Assembly (NCBI RefSeq): GCF_003248605.1 | Contig: NZ_QFPF01000003.1 | Span: 25,124-89,123 of the forward strand | DNA length: 64,000 bases | DNA from: Microbacterium sp. | GTDB taxonomy: Bacteria > Actinomycetota > Actinomycetes > Actinomycetales > Microbacteriaceae | Direction: 5' to 3' | In this document: positions 1 through 7,411 of the stretch, piece after piece | Layout of the letters: the number at the start of each line of letters is the position of its first letter | How positions within the stretch are numbered: position 1 is the first letter of the stretch | The notes under the pieces: generated by a model | Databases searched by the model: none | The model's input: the letters and a program-made list of their open reading frames with translations, nothing else | What the model was told of the DNA's origin: nothing | Translations under genes and position numbers: made by a program

Positions 1-1
1 C

Positions 2-688
2 GCGCAGACCCTCGCGGGCCTCGAAGACGTCGTCTCCACGATCTACGTGCAGGCCGAATCGTCCGATGCGATCGCCGCCGTGCAGGCCGCGATCGCCGAC
101 GAGGTGCCGGAGGCGACCGTCAGTTCGCAATCCGACCTCGCGGCCACGGTGTCGGGATCGCTCTCGAGTGCCTCGTCGCTGATCACCAGCCTCGGCACAT
201 GGCTGTCGGTGATCGTTCTGGCGGTCGCGGTGCTGCTCGCCGTGCTCTTCACGATCTCGGGCGTCTCTCGCCGGACGCGGGAGTTCGGAACCCTCAAGGC
301 GATCGGCTGGTCGAACCGCCGCGTCGTCGCACAGGTCGCCGGAGAGTCGGTCGTGCAGGGCCTGATCGGCGGCGCCGTGGGGCTCGTGCTGGGGCTCGCG
401 GGAGCACTGACGATCACCCTCGTCGCCCCGACCATCTCGTCCGCCACCGCGGCCGAGACCGCCGGGCCCGGTGGGGCGGGTCCCGGCGGCATGGGCGGCT
501 CGGGTGGCTTCGGCGGGGCGCAGACCGCGCAGACCGCCTCGGACATCGTGCTGCAGGCGCCGCTGACGATCGGTGTGATCCTCGCCGCGATCGGCCTGGC
601 CATCGCCGGGGGACTCGTCGCCGGAGCGTTCGGCGGCTGGCGCGCCGCCCGCCTGAGCCCCGCCGAAGCCCTGCGATCGGTGGGCTGA
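2..688 (+). CDS. ABC transporter permease, FtsX/MacB type (5' end outside window)
   Basis: This is the C-terminal part of an FtsX-like ABC permease, and the reading frame is open to the window edge. A soluble periplasmic-type segment is followed by one hydrophobic helix (about codons 63-85), the cytoplasmic motif SRRTREFGTLKAIGWSNRR (the coupling helix that contacts the ATPase), and two more helices. It ends in GGWRAARLSPAEALRSVG, the usual FtsX/MacB tail. The last extracellular loop carries a Gly-rich insert (PGGAGPGGMGGSGGFGGAQ) that looks like a flexible linker. The next gene, 3 bases downstream, is the cognate ATPase, so the pair probably forms a MacB/LolCDE-like complex that moves substrate in or at the membrane. 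The substrate cannot be inferred from sequence. Confidence 0.9.
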   Translation, partial: AQTLAGLEDVVSTIYVQAESSDAIAAVQAAIADEVPEATVSSQSDLAATVSGSLSSASSLITSLGTWLSVIVLAVAVLLAVLFTISGVSRRTREFGTLKAIGWSNRRVVAQVAGESVVQGLIGGAVGLVLGLAGALTITLVAPTISSATAAETAGPGGAGPGGMGGSGGFGGAQTAQTASDIVLQAPLTIGVILAAIGLAIAGGLVAGAFGGWRAARLSPAEALRSVG

Positions 689-691
689 GGC

Positions 692-1462
692 ATGGACGAG
701 CAGACACTGACACCCGACACGACGGAAGAAGCTGACATGACACTCGCAGACACCCACACAGAGGACGCAGGCTGGGAGGCGGCATCCCCGCTGTACCGGC
801 TGTCGGGGGTGGTGAAGACCTACGCCCAGAAGGGGCGGCAGGTGAAGGCCCTGGTCGGGGTCGACATCGAGATCGCGGCGGGCGACTTCGTCACGATCCA
901 GGGCCCGACGGGCGGGGGAAAATCGACGTTCCTCCAGCTGCTCGGGGCACTCGATCGTCCGACGGCGGGTTCGGTCCTGCTGGGAGAGGTCGACATGGCG
1001 ACGGCGTCGAACGCCGAGCTCGGGAGACTGCGCGCGCACGAGATCGGCTTCGTGTTCCAGGGATTCAATCTGATTCCGACGTTGACCGCGCACGAGAACG
1101 TCGACATGGCTCTCGAGCCCCTCGGGCTGCCGCGGGCGGAGCGCGCGACGCGCGTCAGCGAGGCGCTGGCGCACGTCGGACTCGCCGAGCGCGCCGACCA
1201 CCTTCCGGGCGAGCTGTCGGGCGGTCAGCAGCAGCGCGTCGCGATCGCGCGGGCGATCGTGGGGCGACCCCGGGTGCTGCTGGCAGACGAGCCGACCGGC
1301 AACCTCGACGAGTCGATGCGCGACGAGATCCTGGCGCTGCTGGAGGGGCTCAATGCCGAAGGTCTCACTCTCATCGTGGTGACCCATGACTCGGCCGTCG
1401 CGCGCCGCGCGCGGCGCCGGCTGCGGCTTGACCGCGGCGTGGTGCGGGACATCACCGGCTGA
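692..1462 (+). CDS. ABC transporter ATP-binding protein, MacB/LolD type
   Basis: A 256-residue ATPase subunit that partners the FtsX-like permease just upstream. Visible motifs are Walker A GPTGGGKST, the Q-loop in GFVFQGFNLIPTLTAHENV, signature LSGGQQQR, Walker B VLLADEPTGNLDE and the switch histidine in VVTHD. This order and spacing fit the LolD/MacB (class 3, mechanotransmission) family. The first residues before SPLYRLSGVVKTY are poorly conserved. An in-frame ATG at 737 is preceded by GGAAGAAG and could be the true start (241 residues). The 3-base gap to the permease stop indicates co-transcription. A perfect 16-bp hairpin at 1694-1728 lies downstream. Confidence 0.93.
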   Translation: MDEQTLTPDTTEEADMTLADTHTEDAGWEAASPLYRLSGVVKTYAQKGRQVKALVGVDIEIAAGDFVTIQGPTGGGKSTFLQLLGALDRPTAGSVLLGEVDMATASNAELGRLRAHEIGFVFQGFNLIPTLTAHENVDMALEPLGLPRAERATRVSEALAHVGLAERADHLPGELSGGQQQRVAIARAIVGRPRVLLADEPTGNLDESMRDEILALLEGLNAEGLTLIVVTHDSAVARRARRRLRLDRGVVRDITG

Positions 1463-1478
1463 GCCCGCCGAACCGGAC

Positions 1479-1556
1479 AACATTCCGGAGACATGGGCGC
1501 GGGTCGGGTGCCCGGGCGCCCGGACGTCGCCCGGGGTGGCAATGCTCCGGAATGTT
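1479..1556. repeat. Long inverted repeat in intergenic region
   Basis: The arms AACATTCCGGAG (1479-1490) and CTCCGGAATGTT (1545-1556) are perfect 12-base inverted copies. The GC-rich interior is also partly self-complementary. The repeat lies right after the ABC ATPase stop codon. It may act in transcript termination or be an inactive mobile palindromic element; the sequence does not decide. Confidence 0.65.
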
Positions 1557-1609
1557 GGCACGTTCGTGGCCGGGACCCGCGGTCGCGCCCCGGCTGCACG
1601 ACGGCATGG

Positions 1610-1660
1610 TGTCCCATTTTCTGTCGCCGGCGCCTGCGCCAAGCGACAGAAAGTGGGACA
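1610..1660. repeat. Palindromic repeat family GTCCCA/GCGACAG, copy A
   Basis: The arms TGTCCCATTTTCTGTCGC and GCGACAGAAAGTGGGACA pair over 18 bases with one mismatch around a 15-base loop. The same element recurs at 17261, 17355, 38658, 38742 and 61571. This copy lies between convergent genes (ABC ATPase and gnd). Confidence 0.88.
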
Positions 1661-1693
1661 CGCAGGGGTCGCGCGGCAGACGGCCCACATAGA

Positions 1694-1728
1694 CGAAGGC
1701 GCCGGCGCACGATGCGCCGGCGCCTTCG
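1694..1728. terminator. Strong hairpin between convergent genes
   Basis: A perfect 16-bp stem, CGAAGGCGCCGGCGCA paired with TGCGCCGGCGCCTTCG, closes a 3-base loop. It lies 16 bases past the gnd stop (minus strand) and also downstream of the ABC pair. It is probably a bidirectional terminator. There is no U-tract, as is common in actinobacteria. Confidence 0.75.
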
Positions 1729-1743
1729 AGGCCTATCCGGGGA

Positions 1744-3315
1744 TCAGTGCGTGTCCTCGGCCTCGATCTCGGTGCGGTCGCCCGACCACAGCGTGTGGAA
1801 GGTGCCCTCCTTGTCGACGCGCTTGTAGGTGTGCGCCCCGAAGAAGTCGCGCTGACCCTGGATCAGCGCCGCCGGCAGCCGCTCCGCACGCAGACCGTCG
1901 TAGTACGCCAGCGACGACGAGAACGCGGGGGCCGGGATGCCGGCGCCCGCCGACTGCGACACGATCCGGCGCCATGCGTCCTGAGCGCGGCCGAGCGCCT
2001 CGACGAAATACGGCGCCGTCAGCAGCACGGGCAGACCGGGCTCGGCGGCGTACGCGTCCGAGATCCGGTTGAGGAACTGCGCGCGGATGATGCAGCCCCC
2101 GCGCCAGATCTTCGCGATCGCGCCCAGGTCGATCGACCAGTCGTACTCGGCCGCGCCCGCACGGATCTCGTCGAAGCCCTGCGAGTACGCGACGATCTTC
2201 GAGGCGTAGAGCGCCAGGCGCACGTCTTCGATGAACGCGTCGACGTCATCGATCGACAGGCCCGCGGAGGGCCCGGGCAGGTCGCCTGACACGGCGCGCT
2301 GCTCGGGGTGCGAGGAGAGCGAACGGGCGAAGGTGGCTTCGGCGATGCCCGAGACCGGCACGCCCAGCGAGAGGGCGGTCTGCACGGTCCACGCTCCGGT
2401 GCCCTTGGCGCCGGCCTGGTCGAGGATCACGTCGACGAGCGGCTGACCGGTCGCGGCGTCCACCTGGCGGAGCACCTCGGCGGTGATCTCGATGAGGTAG
2501 CTCTCGAGCTCGCCGCGGTTCCACTCGGCGAACACGTCGGCGATCTCGGCCGGCGACTTGCCGGTGCCGCGGCGGATGAGGTCGTACGCCTCGGCGATGA
2601 GCTGCATGTCGGCGTACTCGATGCCGTTGTGCACCATCTTCACGAAGTGGCCGGCGCCGTCATGCCCGACGTGCGTCACACACGGCTCGCCCTCGGCGAC
2701 GGCCGCGATGGACCGCAGGATCGGGCCGAGCGTGACCCACGACTCATCCGAGCCGCCGGGCATGATCGAGGGGCCGGTCAGGGCTCCCTCCTCGCCGCCC
2801 GAGATGCCGGCGCCGACGAAGTTGATGCCGGTCTCGCGAACCGCCTTCTCGCGGCGGATGGTGTCGGTGAAGAGGGCGTTGCCGCCGTCGACGATGATGT
2901 CGCCCGGCTCGAACGCGTCGACGAGCGCGTCGATCACGGCGTCGGTGGCCTTGCCGGCCTTGACCATGATGATCGCGGTGCGCGGCTTCTGCAGCGACGC
3001 GGCGAACTCGTCGTACGAGAACGCGGGCACGAACTCGGCCTCGGGGTGCTCGGCGACCAGCTCGTCGGTCTTCGACCGTGAACGGTTGTAGATGGCGACG
3101 GTGTTGCCCTCGCGCGAGGCGAGGTTGCGGGCGAGGTTGGATCCCATGACCGCCAGGCCCACGACGCCGATGTTGGCGATGGGGGCGCCGGCGGTGTCGG
3201 GGCCGGCGGGAGTGGGCGCCTCGCGGGGCACATCCTCGGGCGAGGGTGCACCCTCGTGCGCCTCGGCCGAGCCCGGCTGGTCGTCTCGATCGGTGGACGT
3301 GTTGGTGCTGTTCAT
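1744..3315 (-). CDS. gnd: 6-phosphogluconate dehydrogenase (decarboxylating)
   Basis: Converts 6-phosphogluconate to ribulose 5-phosphate with reduction of NADP in the oxidative pentose phosphate pathway. The N-terminal Rossmann motif is IGVVGLAVMGSNLARN. The substrate motif SGGEEGALTGPSIMPGG, the catalytic-lysine segment FVKMVHNGIEYADMQL and the C-terminal GAHTYKRVDKEGTFH all match the family. The start is the ATG at 3315, preceded by AGGAGAGGT. This gives 523 residues; the excess over the usual 470-485 is an N-terminal extension of about 45 residues rich in Ser, Thr, Pro, Asp and Glu before the Rossmann fold. The gene sits beside the gluconate-type catabolic cluster that would supply its substrate. 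Confidence 0.96.
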   Translation of the reverse strand: MNSTNTSTDRDDQPGSAEAHEGAPSPEDVPREAPTPAGPDTAGAPIANIGVVGLAVMGSNLARNLASREGNTVAIYNRSRSKTDELVAEHPEAEFVPAFSYDEFAASLQKPRTAIIMVKAGKATDAVIDALVDAFEPGDIIVDGGNALFTDTIRREKAVRETGINFVGAGISGGEEGALTGPSIMPGGSDESWVTLGPILRSIAAVAEGEPCVTHVGHDGAGHFVKMVHNGIEYADMQLIAEAYDLIRRGTGKSPAEIADVFAEWNRGELESYLIEITAEVLRQVDAATGQPLVDVILDQAGAKGTGAWTVQTALSLGVPVSGIAEATFARSLSSHPEQRAVSGDLPGPSAGLSIDDVDAFIEDVRLALYASKIVAYSQGFDEIRAGAAEYDWSIDLGAIAKIWRGGCIIRAQFLNRISDAYAAEPGLPVLLTAPYFVEALGRAQDAWRRIVSQSAGAGIPAPAFSSSLAYYDGLRAERLPAALIQGQRDFFGAHTYKRVDKEGTFHTLWSGDRTEIEAEDTH

Positions 3316-3377
3316 ACCTCTCCTCGTGCGTGCCGACCTGCGGTGCGCCGCGACGTGGGCCGCACCCGTAGCCGGTC

Positions 3378-4028
3378 CTAGCGTAGTGCGAGCGCCGGGT
3401 GTGCCCCCGCGAGTGTGACGGCCTCTTTCGTCAGGCGTGCGACCTCGTCCCATTGACCGCGACGGATGCTGTCGGCGGGCAGCATCCACGAACCACCGAC
3501 CGCGAGCACGGCGGGGATGCGCAGGTAGTCGGCGAGGTTCGCCGGTGAGATCCCGCCGGTGGGGACGAAGCGCACGCCGCCGAACGGGGCGGTGAGAGCA
3601 CGAAGCGACCCGGCGCCGCCGGAGGACTCGGCGGGGAAGAACTTGACGGCGTCGACGCCGAGTTCGAGTGCCGCCTGGATCTCGGTCGCGGTGACGGCGC
3701 CCGGTAGCACGGGGATGGCGTGCTCCCGGCAACGCTCGATCACCGCCCGCGACGTGCCCGGCGAGACGATGAACGACGCCCCGGCAGTCACGGCGGCGTC
3801 GACCTGCTCGGGCCGGATCACGGTGCCCGCCCCGACGAGCACGTCTCCGCGGGCGGCGATCGCCGCGATCGCGTCGGCCGCGGCGTCGGTGCGGAAGGTG
3901 ACCTCGGCGACGGGGAGACCGCCGGCGACGAGGGCCGCGGCGATGCCGGCGCCCTCGAGGGGTGTGGTCGCCGTGACGACGGGGACGATCCTGTGCTGCG
4001 CGATGCGCTCGAAGAGGGGGGTCATCAT
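3378..4028 (-). CDS. eda: KDPG / 4-hydroxy-2-oxoglutarate aldolase
   Basis: A 216-residue class I aldolase that cleaves 2-keto-3-deoxy-6-phosphogluconate to pyruvate and glyceraldehyde 3-phosphate. Family marks are the early Arg/Val strand HRIVPVVTA, the glutamate region GGLPVAEVTFRT, VGAGTVIRPEQ, FIVSPGTS, and the Schiff-base lysine in GVDAVKFFPAE followed by FVPTGGIS. The first of two adjacent ATG codons (4028) is taken as the start; GGAAG lies 5 bases upstream. It is divergent from the sugar kinase, and the short shared region holds an inverted repeat likely bound by the GntR regulator. No 6-phosphogluconate dehydratase (edd) lies in the window, so the substrate may come from another acid-sugar branch. 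Confidence 0.93.
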   Translation of the reverse strand: MMTPLFERIAQHRIVPVVTATTPLEGAGIAAALVAGGLPVAEVTFRTDAAADAIAAIAARGDVLVGAGTVIRPEQVDAAVTAGASFIVSPGTSRAVIERCREHAIPVLPGAVTATEIQAALELGVDAVKFFPAESSGGAGSLRALTAPFGGVRFVPTGGISPANLADYLRIPAVLAVGGSWMLPADSIRRGQWDEVARLTKEAVTLAGAHPALALR

Positions 4029-4064
4029 CTGCTTCCGCCGAGCGCGGCGGTCGCGCGTGGAGGA

Positions 4065-4079
4065 AATGATCATATCATT
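4065..4079. promoter_or_regulatory. Candidate GntR-family operator 1
   Basis: AATGATCATATCATT has perfect 6-base inverted arms around a 3-base spacer. It sits between the divergent eda and sugar-kinase genes, directly against the kinase start. A second site with the same arm pattern occurs at 7275-7289 beside the GntR gene. Confidence 0.7.
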
Positions 4080-5519
4080 GTGGGGCAACGACTCGAAGCC
4101 AGTACGACATCCGCGAAGACGATGCTCTTCGACACCGAATCGGGAGTGCTCGCGGTGCGCAGCCGTCGGTTCGAGGTCGATGGACCCGATTCCGCGGTGC
4201 GGGACGGCGATGCCATCTACACGCAGATGATGGCGCTCGGGCGCGAGAGCGCCGCGGGCCGTGCCATCGATCTGATCGTGCTCAGCGGCACCTGGCACGG
4301 TCTGACGCTGCGCCGCGCCGACCTCTCGCCCGTCACCCCCGTCATGGAGTGGCCCTACACCGGGGCTCAGGACCTGTGCGCCCGGCTGCGCGCCGACCAG
4401 GAGTTCATGTGGTGGTTCTACGAGCGCACCGGCTGCATGGTCAACGCGATCTATCCGGTCTTCAAGCTGCTGCACCTGGCCGAGGGTGGACACGACCTCG
4501 ACGGCCTGCTCGCGCTCGACCAGTCCAGCCTCAACTTCGCCCGACTGACCGGCGAGGTCTGGACCAATCCGTCGCTGGCCTCGGGCACCGGACTGCTCAA
4601 CGCCCACACCGCGGACTGGGATGCCGAGGTCATCGCCCGCCTGGGGCTGGAGGGCGTACGCCTCCCCGAACTGCGCTCGGCGACCGACACGGCGCCGCTC
4701 GCGCCCGACGCCGCCGTCCTGCTCGGGTTGCGCCCGGGGATCCCGGTGCTCACGCCGGGTCCCGACGGCGGCCTCAGCCAGGTCGGCGATCTCGCCACCG
4801 AGCCCGGCGACATGACCTTCTCGATGGGCACGAGCGGCGCCCTTCGCTTTTCGACCCTGCACCCCTCGCTCTCGCCGACGCTCAGCACCTGGTCCTACCG
4901 CTCGCCCGTCGGGGCGCTCAGCGGCGCGGCGACATCAGGGTGCGGCAACTGCGTCGACTGGGCGAAGGAGCGGCTGTTCGGCTCGTCGACCGACTACGCC
5001 GAGATCGAGCCGCTGCTGTCGGCCGACAAACGGTCGCTGCCGGTGTTCATGCCCTTCCTCTTCGGCGAACGCAGCCCCGGGTGGCAGGATCAGCGTCGCG
5101 GCGGCCTGCTCGAACTGCAGCCGCAGCATTCCCGCGCCGACATGTATCAGGCGGTTCTCGAGGGCATCGTGTACTCGCTCTACCACTGCTACAAGGAGCT
5201 CACGGCGCTCAACGGCACACCGCGGCGCATCGTGCTCTCGGGTGGCGTGCTCTCCTCGCCCTACTGGACCCAGCTCACATCCGACGTCTTCGGCGCGCAG
5301 ATGGAGGTCTCGTCGCGCCAGCACAGCTCGGTCGTCGGCGCGGTGCGCATGGGCCTTCGCAGCGCGGGGCTCGACGAGCGGCATCCCGCACTCGATGACG
5401 CGGCGCCGCGCATCGTCGCGCCACGTCTGGAGCGTAGAGAGCAGTACGACGAGGGCTTCGCGCGATACCTCGACCACTACTCGCGGACGCTCCCGGGCGC
5501 GGGGGAGGGCGCACGATGA
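4080..5519 (+). CDS. FGGY-family carbohydrate kinase (gluconate-kinase-like)
   Basis: ATP-dependent sugar or sugar-acid kinase of about 479 residues with the two-domain FGGY fold. The N-terminal phosphate loop reads GQRLEASTTSAKTMLFD, a variant of the common GIDxGTTxxK pattern. Later marks are SGTWHGLTL, the central SMGTSGALRFST phosphate-2 region, FLFGERSPGWQ (catalytic-base region) and RIVLSGGVLSSPYWTQLTSDVFG (adenosine motif). GTG 4080 is chosen because the conserved region begins at the next codon. A GGAGGA at 4059-4064 is rather distant, so the exact start is uncertain. Its stop overlaps the next start (ATGA). Between eda, a hydroxyacid dehydrogenase and GntP, it is probably a gluconate or keto-acid-sugar kinase; specificity is inferred from context only. 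Confidence 0.85.
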   Translation: MGQRLEASTTSAKTMLFDTESGVLAVRSRRFEVDGPDSAVRDGDAIYTQMMALGRESAAGRAIDLIVLSGTWHGLTLRRADLSPVTPVMEWPYTGAQDLCARLRADQEFMWWFYERTGCMVNAIYPVFKLLHLAEGGHDLDGLLALDQSSLNFARLTGEVWTNPSLASGTGLLNAHTADWDAEVIARLGLEGVRLPELRSATDTAPLAPDAAVLLGLRPGIPVLTPGPDGGLSQVGDLATEPGDMTFSMGTSGALRFSTLHPSLSPTLSTWSYRSPVGALSGAATSGCGNCVDWAKERLFGSSTDYAEIEPLLSADKRSLPVFMPFLFGERSPGWQDQRRGGLLELQPQHSRADMYQAVLEGIVYSLYHCYKELTALNGTPRRIVLSGGVLSSPYWTQLTSDVFGAQMEVSSRQHSSVVGAVRMGLRSAGLDERHPALDDAAPRIVAPRLERREQYDEGFARYLDHYSRTLPGAGEGAR

Positions 5520-6469
5520 AGATCCTCGTCACGCCCACGTCCCTCTGCCGCGACCGCGAGGCGCCGAGCCTCGATCCGCTGCGCGCGTACGCCGACGAGC
5601 TCGTCTTCAACGACACCGGCCGGCCGATGACGGAGCACGAGCTCATCGAGGCGCTGCCGGGGGTGGATGCTGTCGTCGCCGGCCTCGACGACTACACCGC
5701 TGCCGTGCTGCGCAGCGCCGACGCGCTCCGCGTCATCTCGCGCTACGGCGTGGGGGTGAACAACATCGACCTCGCCGTCGCCGCCGAGCGCGGCGTCGTC
5801 GTCACGCGCACGCCCGGCGCGAACGCGCTCGCCGTGGCGGAGCTGGCGATCGGGTTGACGTTCTCCGCGGCACGCAGCATCCCTCGTCTGGATGCGGGGG
5901 TGCGCGCGGGGGACTGGCTCCGAGGCGACGGGTTGGAGTTGACGGGGCGCACGTTCGGCGTGATCGGATTCGGCGCGATCGGGCGCCTGGTCGCCGAGCG
6001 TGCACGCGGGATCGGCATGCGCGTCGTGGCATATGACCCGATGCTGCCCGATGCGGTCTTCGAGGGGGCGGGCGTCGAGCGCGCCGATCTCGACGACCTG
6101 TGCCGCGCGAGCGACGTCGTGAGTGCGCACGTGCCGCTTCTGGATTCGACCCGGCACCTGCTCGATGCGCGCCGACTCGCGCTGCTGCGGCCGGATGCGA
6201 TCGTGATCAACACCGCCCGGGGCGGGCTGCTCGACGAGGCGGCGGCGCTGGCCGCGCTGGAGTCCGGGCACCTGCACGCCGTCGCGATCGACGTCTACGA
6301 GACCGAGCCGCCGAGCGCGTCCGTGCTGGTCGGGCATCCCCGGGTGATATCGACACCCCACAGCGGCGCGCACACGCGCGAGGCGATCGTGCGCACCGCG
6401 ACCCAGGCCGTCGCGGACGTGCTCGCGGTCCTGCGCGGCCAGGCGACGCCGAACGCGGTCACCACCTAG
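5516..6469 (+). CDS. D-2-hydroxyacid dehydrogenase, NAD-binding (keto-gluconate-reductase/SerA-like)
   Basis: A 317-residue D-isomer-specific 2-hydroxyacid dehydrogenase. The NAD loop is FGVIGFGAIGRLVAERA (about residues 145-161). The catalytic triad is visible as Arg in NTARGGLLDE, Glu in AIDVYETEPP and His in STPHSGAHT. There is no C-terminal ACT domain, so it is not a full-length PGDH. The family includes phosphoglycerate dehydrogenases and 2-ketogluconate reductases. The start overlaps the kinase stop by 4 bases (ATGA), so the two are translationally coupled. In this acid-sugar cluster, reduction of a 2-keto sugar acid is the better guess, but this is inference. Confidence 0.88.
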   Translation: MKILVTPTSLCRDREAPSLDPLRAYADELVFNDTGRPMTEHELIEALPGVDAVVAGLDDYTAAVLRSADALRVISRYGVGVNNIDLAVAAERGVVVTRTPGANALAVAELAIGLTFSAARSIPRLDAGVRAGDWLRGDGLELTGRTFGVIGFGAIGRLVAERARGIGMRVVAYDPMLPDAVFEGAGVERADLDDLCRASDVVSAHVPLLDSTRHLLDARRLALLRPDAIVINTARGGLLDEAAALAALESGHLHAVAIDVYETEPPSASVLVGHPRVISTPHSGAHTREAIVRTATQAVADVLAVLRGQATPNAVTT

Positions 6470-6541
6470 ACAGCACAGGGCGCGCACGCCGCTGCTCGGC
6501 AGGGGGCGCGGATGCCGGGGCTCAGCGATGCAGCCCGCGAC

Positions 6542-7237
6542 CTACCGGGCCCCGCGCACCTCGCCGAGCACGGTGTCGACATACCGGCGCGTGTGATGCT
6601 CGGCGGCATCGGCGTCGCCCCGCGCGATCGCGGCCGCGGTCTGGACGTGATTGTGCAGCGCTTCCGAGTGCGGCACCCCGGGGGTCAGGCCCAGGTGCGA
6701 ACGCCCGGCGATGACCGCGGCGATCGCGGGCTTGGTCGCCGCGAGCATGAGGTTGCCGCTCGTGTCGAGGATGAGGTCGTGGAAGGCGATGTCGGCGGCC
6801 AGGTATTCGTCGGTGTCGCCGAGACCGTCGTGCCCGAGCTTCTCGAGCCGGTTGGCGAGCCGGAGGATCTCGGCTCGCTGCACGTCGCTGGCCCGCTGCG
6901 CGCTCAGACGTGCGGCGATCGGCTCGATCGCCGCACGCAGCTCGGTCACGACGACCAGCTGCTGGTCTCGGCCCGGCCCCTGCAGCTGCCAGCCGATGAG
7001 CCGCGTGTCCAGTGCGCTCCACTCCGACGGCGGGCGCACCGTGACGCCCACGCGGCGGCGTGATTCCAGCATCCCCATCGCCTCGAGCACCCGGACGGCT
7101 TCGCGGATCACCGTGCGGGAGACGCCGTACTCCGCCTCGAGCCCCGCGAGGGTGAGCACGGACCCGGGGAGGAGCTCGCCGGCGGTGATGCGCACGCCCA
7201 GATGGTCGAGCACCGGGCCGTGGGATGCCTGGGCCAA
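6542..7237 (-). CDS. GntR-family transcriptional regulator, FadR subfamily
   Basis: A 231-residue regulator with an N-terminal winged helix (LAGLEAEYGVSRTVIREAVRVLE and MLESRRRVGVTV) and a C-terminal all-helical FCD domain. The FCD metal or ligand residues are visible as DIAFHDLIL, EALHNHV and DAAEHH. The start is a TTG at 7237 with GGAGTG 7 bases upstream; no better ATG or GTG lies in frame. It is divergent from gntP and convergent with the hydroxyacid dehydrogenase. The two sites at 4065-4079 and 7275-7289 share an inverted repeat typical of FadR-type GntR operators, so it probably represses the whole acid-sugar cluster until its ligand binds. Confidence 0.9.
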   Translation of the reverse strand: MAQASHGPVLDHLGVRITAGELLPGSVLTLAGLEAEYGVSRTVIREAVRVLEAMGMLESRRRVGVTVRPPSEWSALDTRLIGWQLQGPGRDQQLVVVTELRAAIEPIAARLSAQRASDVQRAEILRLANRLEKLGHDGLGDTDEYLAADIAFHDLILDTSGNLMLAATKPAIAAVIAGRSHLGLTPGVPHSEALHNHVQTAAAIARGDADAAEHHTRRYVDTVLGEVRGAR

Positions 7238-7274
7238 CGAGCACTCCGATCAAAAATATGACGACAGGTTGAAA

Positions 7275-7289
7275 AAGATACGATCTTTG
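7275..7289. promoter_or_regulatory. Candidate GntR-family operator 2
   Basis: AAAGATACGATCTTT has perfect 6-base inverted arms around a 3-base spacer, in the AT-rich stretch between gntR (minus) and gntP (plus). It shares the form AAnGAT-N3-ATCnTT with the site at 4065-4079. It would allow autoregulation and control of the permease operon. Confidence 0.72.
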
Positions 7290-7411
7290 TGTGAGAATTC
7301 ACAGATCCTCGGTCAGGCGTTGACGCCGGGCCCGAGGAACGCTCGAATCCTAACGCGGGTGCATCGGCCTTCACGGCGGCACCCGGTTCCTCACTATCAA
7401 TGGAGATCCAG

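Noticed and set aside
3378..4862. Extended minus-strand frame giving eda an N-terminal domain of about 278 residues
   Set aside because: The extension is antisense to the kinase gene and lacks motifs; ATG 4028 has a good ribosome site.
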